From: RGIG3009 sp045595445
Lineage (GTDB): Bacteria > Bacillota > Clostridia > Oscillospirales > Acutalibacteraceae
DNA length: 64,000 nt
Assembly (NCBI GenBank): GCA_045595445.1
Contig: JAZOAK010000023.1
Coordinates: 45,499-109,498, forward strand
Reading direction: 5' to 3'
The number at the start of each line of letters is the position of its first letter. The first letter of the stretch is position 1. The position numbers and the translations under genes are program-made. The notes beneath the pieces were generated by a model that worked only from the letters and a program-made list of their open reading frames with translations, searched no databases and was not told where the DNA came from. Below are positions 1-8,160 of this stretch, piece by piece.

Positions 1-120
1 CATCAACTCCTCGGCGGTTTCCCCTGATTCCGTATCAACGATCACCGTTTTTGCCGTAACCGGTATGGTAACCAACAGCGTAGCACACAAGGCGCACGCG
101 AGTATGCGAATCAACTTCAT
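1..120 (-). CDS. Partial secreted protein, N-terminal signal peptide only
   Basis: Only the first 40 codons lie in the window; the gene runs off the left edge. The ATG at 120 follows a strong GGAGGAG ribosome binding site (near 126-133). The product starts with a basic residue, a hydrophobic stretch (about residues 4-20) and then VTAKTVIV, which looks like a Sec signal peptide with cleavage near residue 23-24. The mature part is too short to name. The terminator at 173-203 separates it from prs, so it is probably transcribed on its own. Confidence 0.65.
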   Translation of the reverse strand, partial: MKLIRILACALCATLLVTIPVTAKTVIVDTESGETAEELM

Positions 121-172
121 ACCATCTCCTCCTCTTTATGTAATATATACAAGGAGGACAAGCACAATATGC

Positions 173-203
173 AAAAAGAACGGTTGGCAGAGCCAACCGT
201 TCT
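173..203 (-). terminator. Rho-independent terminator of prs
   Basis: The minus strand shows a perfect 12-bp stem (AGAACGGTTGGC / GCCAACCGTTCT) with a 3-nt loop followed by a run of T. It starts about 10 bp after the prs stop codon. Confidence 0.85.
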
Positions 204-213
204 GTAAAAGATC

Positions 214-1359
214 TTATTTGCGGGAAGCAAGGAGATTTTTGATTTTCTCGTGCGAGTCGATAATGCGGGTAACCGACATATCGTGATTGAGCGAAGCGAT
301 AAAATAAGCAATATATTTCGATACGTCCACCTCACAGAACCAGTCACGTTTTTTGAGTTCGTCGGTACGGTAGGTCAAGTTGGTGCCGAGTACGCCGGCA
401 ATGACACCGTCTTTGTACGCCTGATCGAACTTGTCCAGACCATTGGTAAAGATCGCATAGGTGGCATACGCAAAAATACGACCCGCCTTGCGTTTTTTGA
501 GTTCATACGCAATATCCAGCATGGATTCACCGGACGAGATGATATCGTCAGCAATGAAAATATCCTTGCCCTCCACCGAATCACCGAGATATTCGTGTGC
601 AACGATGGGGTTGCGACCGTTGACAACGTGTGCATAGTCACGGCGCTTGTAGAACATGCCGAGATCAACACCCAAGGTGGAGGCATAGTACATATTACGA
701 TTCAAAGCGCCTTCGTCCGGACTGACGATCATCATGTGATCACGATCCGGAATCAAATCGGGATAACGGCGGAACATGGCTTTGAGAACTTGATACGAGG
801 GAATCACGTTGTCAAAGCCCATCAACGGAACGGCGTTCTGCACACGAGGATCGTGTGCATCAAACGTGATGATGTTGGTCACGCCCATACGCTCCAACTC
901 CTGCAACGCCACCGCGCAATCCAACGACTCACGGTAGTTACGACGATGCTGACGACCGCCGAACAAGATGGGCATGATCACGTTGATGCGGTGCGCTTTA
1001 CCGCCTGCCGCTTGGATGATACGTTTAAGATCTTGAAAATGATCGTCAGGCGACATGCAGTTTTGCTGACCGAAAATGTTGTACTTTACGTTGTAGTTGC
1101 CGACGTCTACCAAAATGAATAAGTCATCGCCACGGATGCTGGCTTTGATCAAGCCCTTACCATCACCGGACGAAAAGCGCGGGCACTCGGCGGGAATCAA
1201 AAACGAATCGCTCGGAACACCGGCTTTCGCCGCCCAATCGGTAAGATAATAGTCGATCTTTGCCGCCAGTTCTTCGGTACCGGGCTGTGCGATCATGCTG
1301 AGCGGTGCGACTTGATTCGGTGCGGAAAAAATTGTTTCACTGGTTAATTTTTCTACCAT
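214..1359 (-). CDS. prs: Ribose-phosphate pyrophosphokinase (PRPP synthetase)
   Basis: This enzyme makes phosphoribosyl pyrophosphate from ribose 5-phosphate and ATP, for purine, pyrimidine, histidine and tryptophan synthesis in the cytosol. The 381-residue product carries the catalytic/metal site FDAHDPR (166-172) and the PRPP-binding signature DDIISSGES (271-279). It is about 60 residues longer than the classical 315-residue enzyme, mainly through an N-terminal extension. Such long forms occur in Clostridia (recalled, not checked). The ATG at 1359 follows a GAGGGGAT ribosome binding site. It is a single-gene unit with its own terminator and is divergent from hflX. Confidence 0.93.
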   Translation of the reverse strand: MVEKLTSETIFSAPNQVAPLSMIAQPGTEELAAKIDYYLTDWAAKAGVPSDSFLIPAECPRFSSGDGKGLIKASIRGDDLFILVDVGNYNVKYNIFGQQNCMSPDDHFQDLKRIIQAAGGKAHRINVIMPILFGGRQHRRNYRESLDCAVALQELERMGVTNIITFDAHDPRVQNAVPLMGFDNVIPSYQVLKAMFRRYPDLIPDRDHMMIVSPDEGALNRNMYYASTLGVDLGMFYKRRDYAHVVNGRNPIVAHEYLGDSVEGKDIFIADDIISSGESMLDIAYELKKRKAGRIFAYATYAIFTNGLDKFDQAYKDGVIAGVLGTNLTYRTDELKKRDWFCEVDVSKYIAYFIASLNHDMSVTRIIDSHEKIKNLLASRK

Positions 1360-1533
1360 ATTTGCTATCCCCTCGTTTTTATATACTACACATTGTATTT
1401 CTATATTACCATACTCTTCGACAAATGAAAATAAAAATTTTTCATTTTAACGAAGATTTTTTCAAAGATTTTTTGTGATATACTATGGACAATGCACAAA
1501 AGAATGGTACAATACCTAAAAAGGAGGGATTTG

Positions 1534-2793
1534 ATGAGTTCATTTGTGAATACAGAAGCCGTAGATGAACGCGAACGCGCCTTGCTCGTATCGGTCGATA
1601 CCGGCGAATTTGATGCCGAAATCTCTCTTGACGAACTGGAAGAACTTGCCGATACGGCGGGGGCGGACGTGCTGGGCAGAGTGTTGCAAAAACGCGAATC
1701 ACCCGACAAAGCCACTTGCTTGGGGCAAGGTCGTTTGGAAGAACTCGCCTTGCTTGCCGAGAATACCGAAGCGGATCTGGTAATCTTTGACCGTGAACTG
1801 ACCGCTACGCAACAGCGCAATTTGGAAGATGCCCTCCCCTGCCGTGTGGTGGATCGCACTATGCTGATCTTGGATATTTTCGCAGGACGCGCCCGCTCAG
1901 CAGAGGGACGCTTGCAAGTAGAACTCGCCCAACTGCAATATCTGTTACCACGGTTAGCCGGTCAGGGCATTGCACTTTCCCGTCTCGGCGGCGGTATCGG
2001 CACACGCGGCCCCGGTGAAACGAAACTTGAAAGTGACCGGCGGCACATTCGTCGGCGCATTCAATCCATTCGGGACTCTCTCAAAGCCGTCGAACAACAA
2101 CGTATTCAACGGCGCGACCGCCGTCATAAGGATAATATTCAAACCGTGGCGATCGTCGGATACACCAACGCCGGCAAATCCACCCTGATGAACCGACTGA
2201 CCGATGCGGGCGTACTTGCCGAAGATAAGTTGTTTGCCACGCTGGATACCACGGCACGCGCGTTGAAGCTGCCCGACGGACGCACCATCCTTCTCATTGA
2301 CACCGTCGGTCTTGTACGGCGTCTGCCGCATCATTTGGTAGATGCCTTCCGTTCCACCCTCGAAGAAGCCGCCGAGGCGGACGTCATTCTCAATTTGTGT
2401 GACAGTTCTTCCGAAGATGCCGCCGAACATTTAAGCGTTACGCGTGAACTGCTTGCTCAGCTTGGTTGTACCGACCGACCAATCGTGACGGTGTTTAACA
2501 AATGCGATCTGCCGGCAGCGTTACCGCTGACCGATCGTGACGGTGCCGTATGCATCAGCGCCAAATCGGGCAAAGGCATTGACGAACTGCTCACGCGTCT
2601 GACCGAAGTGTTACCGCCCGACAGGCGAAAGGTAAAACTGTTATTCCCGTTCGACAAAGGCGCCCTCGCGGGCGAATGTCGCCGTGAGGGTGCAGTAGAA
2701 TACGAGGAATACGTACCGGAAGGACTCTCCATGACCGTCACCTTGGGCGCACGATTATTGGAACTAACAAAACCGTATCAAATTATTGAGTAA
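1534..2793 (+). CDS. hflX: Ribosome-associated GTPase HflX
   Basis: HflX is a P-loop GTPase that binds the 50S subunit and rescues or splits stalled and dormant ribosomes. The product has the N-terminal HflX domain (about 1-150), the glycine-rich linker starting GGGIGTRGPGE (about 152-162), and a GTPase domain with G1 GYTNAGKST (209-217), G3 DTVG (256-259) and G4 NKCD (322-325). An in-frame start at 1492 exists, but ATG 1534 has an AAGGAGG site six bases upstream and is preferred, giving 419 residues. No partner gene is adjacent. Confidence 0.95.
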   Translation: MSSFVNTEAVDERERALLVSVDTGEFDAEISLDELEELADTAGADVLGRVLQKRESPDKATCLGQGRLEELALLAENTEADLVIFDRELTATQQRNLEDALPCRVVDRTMLILDIFAGRARSAEGRLQVELAQLQYLLPRLAGQGIALSRLGGGIGTRGPGETKLESDRRHIRRRIQSIRDSLKAVEQQRIQRRDRRHKDNIQTVAIVGYTNAGKSTLMNRLTDAGVLAEDKLFATLDTTARALKLPDGRTILLIDTVGLVRRLPHHLVDAFRSTLEEAAEADVILNLCDSSSEDAAEHLSVTRELLAQLGCTDRPIVTVFNKCDLPAALPLTDRDGAVCISAKSGKGIDELLTRLTEVLPPDRRKVKLLFPFDKGALAGECRREGAVEYEEYVPEGLSMTVTLGARLLELTKPYQIIE

Positions 2794-2799
2794 AAAGGG

Positions 2800-2828
2800 T
2801 TGCATTTTGTCGATGTGTTTGTTATAAT
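2800..2828 (+). promoter_or_regulatory. Sigma-A promoter of the glycine riboswitch/symporter unit
   Basis: TTGCAT at 2800-2805 and a consensus TATAAT at 2823-2828 are separated by 17 bp. Transcription would start near 2835, just before the riboswitch. Confidence 0.85.
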
Positions 2829-2857
2829 AGCAACCGTTCAAGTGAATATCCGGTTGA

Positions 2858-3025
2858 GGCTTGCAGGAGATGCGGGGATCCCGCTACTGAAGGAGTAACA
2901 CTCTCAGGTGTCCGTTTTCGGATGAGGACTGTAAGCTGACGGAACTTTGGAGAATCCCGTTCAAACGGGTGCCGAAGGTGCAAAGTGCGTATGCACTAAT
3001 CTCTCAGGCAAAAGGACAAAGTTAC
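2858..3025 (+). promoter_or_regulatory. Tandem glycine riboswitch (gcvT type)
   Basis: Two consecutive aptamers precede the symporter gene. Aptamer 1 (about 2858-2935) contains ACTCTCAGG after a hairpin. Aptamer 2 (about 2938-3025) contains the hallmark GTGCCGAAGGTGCAA followed by CTCTCAGGCAAAAGGACA. These are the conserved cores of the glycine riboswitch, which binds glycine and usually turns expression on or off through the downstream platform. The aptamers are joined by a very short linker, as in cooperative tandem forms. No clear terminator hairpin follows, so control may be at translation initiation near 3101-3117; this is inference. Confidence 0.92.
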
Positions 3026-3114
3026 CCCTCCCTTTTTTATAAGGGCATTTTGTCGTTTTGCGGGTCACACCACACGGTGCGATCCGCTTTTAATTTTTTT
3101 AGGAGGTTGATGAA

Positions 3115-4608
3115 ATGGAGTTCATCACAAAAATCAATGGGTCAATCAACGGTGTCGTATGGGGAATAGTCGGTCTTGCCCTGCTCATCGGTACCGGTAT
3201 ACTGATGACCTGCGTCACCAAGGTCTTTCAGATCAGCCGACTCGGTCATTGGTGGAAAGAAACCATCGGTAGTCTTTTCAAACAAGAGGTCATTTCGCAC
3301 ACAAAGGAAAAAGGTACGATCTCACCGTTCCAGGCGCTGTGTACCGCTCTTGCCGCTACGGTCGGTACCGGTAACATCGCCGGCGTTGCCGCCGCTATTT
3401 GCATTGGCGGCGCGGGTGCCGTGTTCTGGATGTGGGTGGCAGCCTTCTTCGGTATGATGACCAACTTCTCGGAAAACGCGCTGGGCATCTATTTCCGCCG
3501 CCGCAATAAAGATGGTGAATGGTCAGGTGGTGCTATGTACTACCTGCAAGACGGTTTGGGCGCTAAAAAAGGCTTTAAGACCATCGGTAAAGTGCTCGCT
3601 GTTTTGTTTGCCTTCTTTGCTATGTTCGCCGCATTCGGTATCGGTTCTATGGCACAGGTCAACAACATTGTTACCAACGTCGCCAACGCCTTCGACGTAT
3701 CGGCACTTTCCTCCATTGACGTATTAGGCACCAACCTGTACCGCGTTTTGCTCGGTGCCGTCGTGATGATTCTGACCGCACTCATCACCTTGGGTGGCGT
3801 CAAACGCATCGCCAACGTTGCAGAAAAGATCGTTCCGTTTATGGTGGTTTTGTTTGTCGCCGGTTCGTTGGTAGTCATCGGCATTAACTACGATAGTATC
3901 CTCCCCGCCTTCAAAGCCATCTTCGTCAATGCGTTCCGCCCTCACGCTTTTGTCGGCGGCGCATTAGGCGGTGTCATTGTCGCTATGACCAATGGCTTTA
4001 AGCGTGGTGTGTTTTCTAACGAAGCCGGTCTCGGTTCTTCGGTTATGGTTCACTCGAACTCCAGCATCAAAGAACCTGTTAAACAGGGTATGTGGGGTAT
4101 CTTCGAGGTGTTTGCCGACACGATGGTCGTTTGCACGATGACCGCTTTAGTCGTTCTCACTTCCGGTGTTCACGATTACACGCAAGCCGCTCCCGACGTG
4201 GAAGGCTACTCCTCCCTGCTCACCGGTGCCGCCTTTAACAGCGTGTTCTCGTGGGGCGATATCGGTCAACGATTTGTCGCCATCGCCTTATTCCTGTTCG
4301 CCTTCACCACCATCCTTGGTTGGAGCCATTACGGCAGCAAAGCTTGGGAATATGTTTTCGGCGCCAAAAGTGTGATTGTGTTCAAAATCATCCACGTTTG
4401 CACCATTATGTTCGGTGCAGTCATGACCAACTCGCTGGCATGGGATATTTCAGATACCTTTAACGGTTTGATGATGTTCCCCAACTTGATTGCGGTGATC
4501 GCCCTTTCTCCGTTGGTTGTCAAAATCACCAAAAACTATATTGACCGCAAGATACACGGCAAGGACGTTTCGCCTTTGCTCTCTTATAAACCCGAAGACG
4601 GTGAATAA
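3115..4608 (+). CDS. Alanine/glycine:cation symporter, AGCS family
   Basis: This is a multi-pass membrane transporter that imports glycine or alanine with Na+ or H+. The 497-residue product has around ten hydrophobic segments and AGCS-family stretches such as GTGNIAGVAAAICIGG, GAVFWMWVAAFFGM and FSNEAGLGSS. The start at 3115 has AGGAGG at 3101-3106. The glycine riboswitch directly upstream argues that glycine is the main substrate and that uptake is adjusted to internal glycine. A strong terminator follows at 4618, making this a single-gene unit. Confidence 0.95.
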   Translation: MEFITKINGSINGVVWGIVGLALLIGTGILMTCVTKVFQISRLGHWWKETIGSLFKQEVISHTKEKGTISPFQALCTALAATVGTGNIAGVAAAICIGGAGAVFWMWVAAFFGMMTNFSENALGIYFRRRNKDGEWSGGAMYYLQDGLGAKKGFKTIGKVLAVLFAFFAMFAAFGIGSMAQVNNIVTNVANAFDVSALSSIDVLGTNLYRVLLGAVVMILTALITLGGVKRIANVAEKIVPFMVVLFVAGSLVVIGINYDSILPAFKAIFVNAFRPHAFVGGALGGVIVAMTNGFKRGVFSNEAGLGSSVMVHSNSSIKEPVKQGMWGIFEVFADTMVVCTMTALVVLTSGVHDYTQAAPDVEGYSSLLTGAAFNSVFSWGDIGQRFVAIALFLFAFTTILGWSHYGSKAWEYVFGAKSVIVFKIIHVCTIMFGAVMTNSLAWDISDTFNGLMMFPNLIAVIALSPLVVKITKNYIDRKIHGKDVSPLLSYKPEDGE

Positions 4609-4617
4609 TACATAACA

Positions 4618-4651
4618 AAAAGAGGACGATGATCGCATCGTCCTCTTTTTT
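4618..4651 (+). terminator. Rho-independent terminator of the symporter gene
   Basis: AGAGGACGATG and CATCGTCCTCT form an 11-bp stem with a 4-nt loop, followed by a run of six T, directly after the symporter stop. Confidence 0.93.
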
Positions 4652-4652
4652 G

Positions 4653-4740
4653 CGAAACCCTCTCGGGTTCAAGTCCCAAACAATAAAAAAGCGGTGCGCC
4701 CTAACGGGCACACCGTTTTTTTGGTGCGAGGAATGGGACT
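4653..4740. repeat. 88-bp direct repeat, copy 1 (contains a tRNA-Leu 3' fragment)
   Basis: The segment is identical to 4847-4934, 194 bp downstream. It holds a T-arm-like stretch (GGGTTCAAGTCCC) on the plus strand, a terminator hairpin, and at 4722-4740 the last 19 bases of the neighbouring tRNA-Leu (CCA end, acceptor 3' strand and part of the T arm). The rest of the tRNA is missing here, so this copy is a non-functional fragment. Short open frames across it are artefacts. Confidence 0.9.
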
Positions 4741-4851
4741 CATATACGGGCTTCGCCTCGTATATGGAGGCTTGACGACCGCTGACGCGGTGCCCGTCTG
4801 CGCCATTTTCGGCGGGAAACTTGCCACCGGCAACTTTGCTGATCGCCGAAA
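4741..4851. repeat. Hairpin-rich spacer between the two 88-bp repeats
   Basis: Three imperfect inverted repeats lie side by side. The first is CATATACG / CGTATATG at 4741-4766. The second is ACCGC / GCGGT near 4774-4797. The third has TTTCGGCG (4807-4814) pairing with CGCCGAAA (4844-4851) around an inner stem AAACTTGCC / GGCAACTTT. There is no credible coding potential. It resembles a small palindromic intergenic element, but the family is not recognised. Confidence 0.6.
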
Positions 4852-4934
4852 CCCTCTCGGGTTCAAGTCCCAAACAATAAAAAAGCGGTGCGCCCTAACG
4901 GGCACACCGTTTTTTTGGTGCGAGGAATGGGACT
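4847..4934. repeat. 88-bp direct repeat, copy 2 (overlaps the intact tRNA-Leu)
   Basis: This copy is identical over 88 bp to 4653-4740. It includes the terminator hairpin that serves the tRNA-Leu and the tRNA 3' end at 4916-4934. Because this copy is attached to the whole tRNA, it is probably the original and copy 1 the duplicate. Confidence 0.9.
4879..4909 (-). terminator. Terminator of tRNA-Leu
   Basis: The minus strand shows CGGTGtGCCC pairing with GGGCgCACCG around a GTTA loop, followed by six T, seven bases after the CCA end. It also has a T run on the plus strand, so it may act in both directions. The same hairpin is present in repeat copy 1. Confidence 0.85.
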
Positions 4935-5000
4935 TGAACCCACACGTCAACGACACACGCACCTCAAACGTGCCTGTCTGCCTATTCCAGCATCCTCGCA
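4916..5000 (-). tRNA. tRNA-Leu(GAG)
   Basis: The 85-nt gene has acceptor strands TGCGAGG and CCTCGCA with an encoded CCA end, an anticodon stem CACGT / GCGTG with loop TTGAGGT giving anticodon GAG, a long class II variable arm, and the T arm TGGGTTCAAGTCCCA. It reads CUC and CUU leucine codons. It has its own consensus promoter and terminator. Confidence 0.95.
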
Positions 5001-5013
5001 TATAACAGTGGCT

Positions 5014-5042
5014 ATTATAACACCATCCCCGCCTGCTGTCAA
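5014..5042 (-). promoter_or_regulatory. Consensus promoter of tRNA-Leu
   Basis: On the minus strand TTGACA (5042-5037) and TATAAT (5019-5014) are 17 bp apart, a perfect sigma-A promoter, with the start site next to the tRNA 5' end at 5000. Confidence 0.93.
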
Positions 5043-5082
5043 CCGATTTTTTTGTTTTGTTAATTAATTTTTCGATTTCTAT

Positions 5083-5110
5083 TTGATTTTGTATCGTTAT
5101 CTGTTATACT
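5083..5110 (+). promoter_or_regulatory. Promoter of the asparagine synthase gene
   Basis: TTGATT at 5083-5088 and TATACT at 5105-5110 have a 16-bp spacer. Transcription would start near 5117, leaving a short leader that holds the CGGAGGA ribosome binding site. Confidence 0.75.
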
Positions 5111-5140
5111 AAGAAATAACACGAAAACGGAGGATATACC

Positions 5141-6970
5141 ATGTGCGGATTTTGCGGATTTACCGGTGACGCTGTTAATCGCGAACAGCTGTTACAGCAA
5201 ATGGCAGATAAGATCACCCATCGCGGGCCGGACTCGCAGGGTGTGTATACGGATGATACGCTTGCCATGGCGTTCCGCCGTCTGTCCATCATTGACCTTG
5301 AAGGCGGCAGTCAGCCGATCGAAAACGAGGACGGCTCCAAGGTGCTGATGTTCAATGGTGAGATCTATAACTACCGCGAACTGCGTGAAGACTTGCTGAA
5401 AGCGGGTCACGTTTTCAAAACCGAAACCGACAGCGAAGTGTTACTGCACGGTTTTGAGGAATGGGATACCGATCTTCTATGCCGTTTGCGGGGTATGTTT
5501 GCTTTTGCTGTGTGGGACAAGCACACGCACGAGTTGTTTTTGGCGCGCGATTATTTCGGCATCAAGCCGATGCACTATACCCTGCTTCCCGATGGACGGC
5601 TGATTTTCGCGTCCGAGATCAAATGCATTTTGGAACATCCCGATTATCACAAAGAATTTAACGAGGCAGCACTGGATAACTATTTATCGTTCCAGTATTC
5701 GCTGCCGCGTGAGACCTTTTTCAAAAATATCTATTGTTTGCAACCGTCGCACTACCTGCGCTACCGTAACGGTGAAGTGACCGAGACCCGCTACTGGGAA
5801 GCCGTCTTCACCCCCGACGAGAACATGGCCCTCGACGAAGCGGTGGATCAGATCGACGCTGTCTTTACCGATTCGGTGGAAGCACACCGCATCAGCGATG
5901 TTGAGGTTGGTTGTTTTCTGTCCGGCGGTGTGGATTCTTGCTTTGTCGCATCGTACTTCGCTGGTCAAAAAGCCTTTACCGTCGGATTTGACAACGGTCA
6001 GCATTATAACGAAACCAATTTTGCCGCCGAACTCGCCGAAGCGGTGGGCATCGAGCATCATAAGCATTTGATCTCGGAAGAAGAATACTGGGAATCGTTA
6101 CCGAAAGTGCAATACGTCTTAGACCAGCCGCTTGCCGATCCCGCTTGCGTGGCATTGTATGCGGTATCAAAACTCGCTTCGCAGTACGTCAAAGTTGTGC
6201 TGTCGGGCGAGGGAGCGGATGAGTTGTTCGGTGGCTATCGCATCTATCACGAACCGACCTCGCTCAGCAGTTATCAGAAGTTGCCGCGAGGGCTGCGTCG
6301 GGCGCTCGCCGCAATCGTGCGCGCGATCCCTTTTGATTTCAAGGGAAAATCCTTTATTATCCGCGGCTCCAAAACGGTGGAAGAACGCTTTATCGGTAAC
6401 GCGTATATGTTCTCGAAAGCGGAAAAAGAAACTCTTCTTAAAACCATCCCCTCCACCGACCCCACCGAGCATACCAAGCAATGGTTTGCTCGTTGCGAAG
6501 GGTTGGACGACGTTACGCGAATGCAATACGTGGACATCAATCGTTGGATGGTGGGCGATATTCTGCTCAAAGCCGACCGCATGAGCATGGCACATTCCTT
6601 GGAATTGCGCGTACCGTTTTTGGACAAGCGGGTATTTGACGTTGCTTCGCGCATCCCCACGAAACACCGCATCGGCGGCGGCACCACCAAATACGCGTTA
6701 CGTCTTGCCGCGAAGCGCCATATTCCCGAAAAAGACACCGCGCGTGCAAAACTCGGATTCCCCGTCCCCGTGCGAGTGTGGTTACGTAAGGAACGTTATT
6801 ACAACAAGGTCAAAGAGGCTTTCCTCAGTGCGGATGCCGAGCGCTTCTTCAACACCGACGTGCTGGTACGCTTCTTGGACGAACATTATACCGGCAAGCG
6901 GGATAACAGCCGCAAGATCTGGACTGTCTATATGTTCCTTGTATGGTATAATTTGTATTTTGGAAACTAA
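5141..6970 (+). CDS. asnB: Asparagine synthase (glutamine-hydrolysing)
   Basis: The enzyme amidates aspartate to asparagine using glutamine and ATP. The 609-residue product begins MCGFCGF, so Cys2 is free to act as the glutaminase nucleophile. The class II glutamine amidotransferase domain covers about 2-210 and holds HRGPDSQG (27-34). The synthetase domain has the PP-loop LSGGVDS (260-266) and SGEGADELFGGY, as expected for this family. Length is normal. It is transcribed alone from its own promoter and ends at a strong hairpin. Confidence 0.96.
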   Translation: MCGFCGFTGDAVNREQLLQQMADKITHRGPDSQGVYTDDTLAMAFRRLSIIDLEGGSQPIENEDGSKVLMFNGEIYNYRELREDLLKAGHVFKTETDSEVLLHGFEEWDTDLLCRLRGMFAFAVWDKHTHELFLARDYFGIKPMHYTLLPDGRLIFASEIKCILEHPDYHKEFNEAALDNYLSFQYSLPRETFFKNIYCLQPSHYLRYRNGEVTETRYWEAVFTPDENMALDEAVDQIDAVFTDSVEAHRISDVEVGCFLSGGVDSCFVASYFAGQKAFTVGFDNGQHYNETNFAAELAEAVGIEHHKHLISEEEYWESLPKVQYVLDQPLADPACVALYAVSKLASQYVKVVLSGEGADELFGGYRIYHEPTSLSSYQKLPRGLRRALAAIVRAIPFDFKGKSFIIRGSKTVEERFIGNAYMFSKAEKETLLKTIPSTDPTEHTKQWFARCEGLDDVTRMQYVDINRWMVGDILLKADRMSMAHSLELRVPFLDKRVFDVASRIPTKHRIGGGTTKYALRLAAKRHIPEKDTARAKLGFPVPVRVWLRKERYYNKVKEAFLSADAERFFNTDVLVRFLDEHYTGKRDNSRKIWTVYMFLVWYNLYFGN

Positions 6971-6973
6971 GAA

Positions 6974-7015
6974 AAGCCGCCCTATGTGTAAAACCGCACA
7001 TAGGGCGGCTTGTTG
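6974..7015 (+). terminator. Terminator after asnB
   Basis: A 15-16 bp stem (AAGCCGCCCTATGTG / CACATAGGGCGGCTT) has a 7-nt loop, but the following T tract is interrupted (TTGTTGTCT), so it may be leaky. Confidence 0.75.
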
Positions 7016-7101
7016 TCTGTGTTTGTCGAAGGGGTTGACAAATCAAAAAAATACGGTTATACTGCCAAAGTCGTGACACTTTCACGGCTTTGGAGGTACA
7101 G

Positions 7102-8121
7102 ATGAAACAACAACTGCTTGACTGTTTGGCTTTTTTCAAACGACATGCAGCCGTTTGCATCGCCACAGGACTCTCGCTGTTATCAGTACTGATGCTGCTC
7201 GTTATGACCCTGTCACTGCGCTCCGTCACCGTTAACGACGACGGAAAAGCCTTGACCGTACTAACGTTCAGTAACGATCACGAAAGCATCTTAGCAAGTG
7301 CAGGCATCACGCTGCATCCGCAAGACGTGGTCACCGCATCCGCATCCGAAATTGAGATCAACAGAGCCTTTCACGTCACCGTCGCCATAGACGGTGGTGT
7401 CTCGACCACCTTGTGCGTAACCGAAGGTACTGTGGCCGACGCACTAAAAAGCGCACAGATCAATACCGTTACACACACATTAACCGAACACGCACCCGAG
7501 GATACGCTCACCGCCAACATGGTGATTACGGTCAAACCTTTGGAAAACACCACCCGCACCGAGACGGAAGCAATCGCGTACGAAACCGTACTCACCCTTT
7601 CCGACGAATTGCCCTCAGGCGGTCGTACGACACAGCAGAAAGGTGTGGCGGGTGAGAAAACGATCGTCTACCGCGATTATTTCAAAGACGGTAAGTTGAT
7701 CGAAACCGAGATCGTCAGCGAAACGGTAAGCAAACAACCGATTACCGAGCTCGCAACCGTCGGCAAAGGGGCGCTGTCTACCCCGCCGGAAGCCCTCGCC
7801 CTTAACGCAAACGGTATTCCGCTGAAATACAAACAAGTACTGACCGGCACGGCTTGCGCATACACCGCCAAAGAAGGTGCACGCACCGCCACCGGCACGA
7901 TTCCCGCGGTCGGTACGGTTGCCGTTAATCCGAAACTCATCCCCTACGGTTCAAAGCTGTTCATTGTATCGGAAAACGGCTACGTATACGGCTACGGTGT
8001 CGCCCGCGACACCGGCGGCGGCGTAATGAAAAACTTGATTCTGGCGGATCTGTATATGGATACAAAAGAAGATTGTTATCAGTTCGGAAGACAAAAAGTA
8101 AACATCTATGTGTTAGAATAA
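7102..8121 (+). CDS. YabE-like cell wall protein (DUF348-G5-3D domains)
   Basis: This is a predicted membrane-anchored or secreted cell wall hydrolase of the YabE/resuscitation-promoting-factor-like group. Residues 18-38 form one transmembrane or signal segment. DUF348-like repeats follow (about 40-148), then a G5 domain (about 150-220) and a C-terminal 3D domain (about 245-339) with the signature ARDTGG (301-306). The 3D domain is related to lytic transglycosylase MltA barrels and keeps its aspartates. The ATG at 7102 sits behind GGAGG (7092-7096); an in-frame TTG at 7090 is too close to that site. Length is 339 residues. Confidence 0.88.
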   Translation: MKQQLLDCLAFFKRHAAVCIATGLSLLSVLMLLVMTLSLRSVTVNDDGKALTVLTFSNDHESILASAGITLHPQDVVTASASEIEINRAFHVTVAIDGGVSTTLCVTEGTVADALKSAQINTVTHTLTEHAPEDTLTANMVITVKPLENTTRTETEAIAYETVLTLSDELPSGGRTTQQKGVAGEKTIVYRDYFKDGKLIETEIVSETVSKQPITELATVGKGALSTPPEALALNANGIPLKYKQVLTGTACAYTAKEGARTATGTIPAVGTVAVNPKLIPYGSKLFIVSENGYVYGYGVARDTGGGVMKNLILADLYMDTKEDCYQFGRQKVNIYVLE

Positions 8122-8123
8122 CA

Positions 8124-8160
8124 AAAGCGCTTCTCGCTACGAGCGAGAAGCGCTTTTTTG
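8124..8160. terminator. Bidirectional terminator between convergent genes
   Basis: AAGCGCTTCTCGC pairs with GCGAGAAGCGCTT around TACGA, with six T on the plus strand. The left gene ends at 8121, and the convergent TauE/SafE gene ends inside the hairpin at 8137, so its last codons are hairpin sequence. Confidence 0.9.

Noticed and set aside
250..1122. 290-codon plus-strand frame opposite prs
   Set aside because: It is the antisense shadow of a well-conserved gene and shows no recognisable domain.
4526..5005. Several overlapping open frames with repeated peptides over the tRNA-Leu region on both strands
   Set aside because: They are translations of tRNA, terminator and repeat sequence, share identical segments because of the 88-bp repeat, and lack proper start sites.
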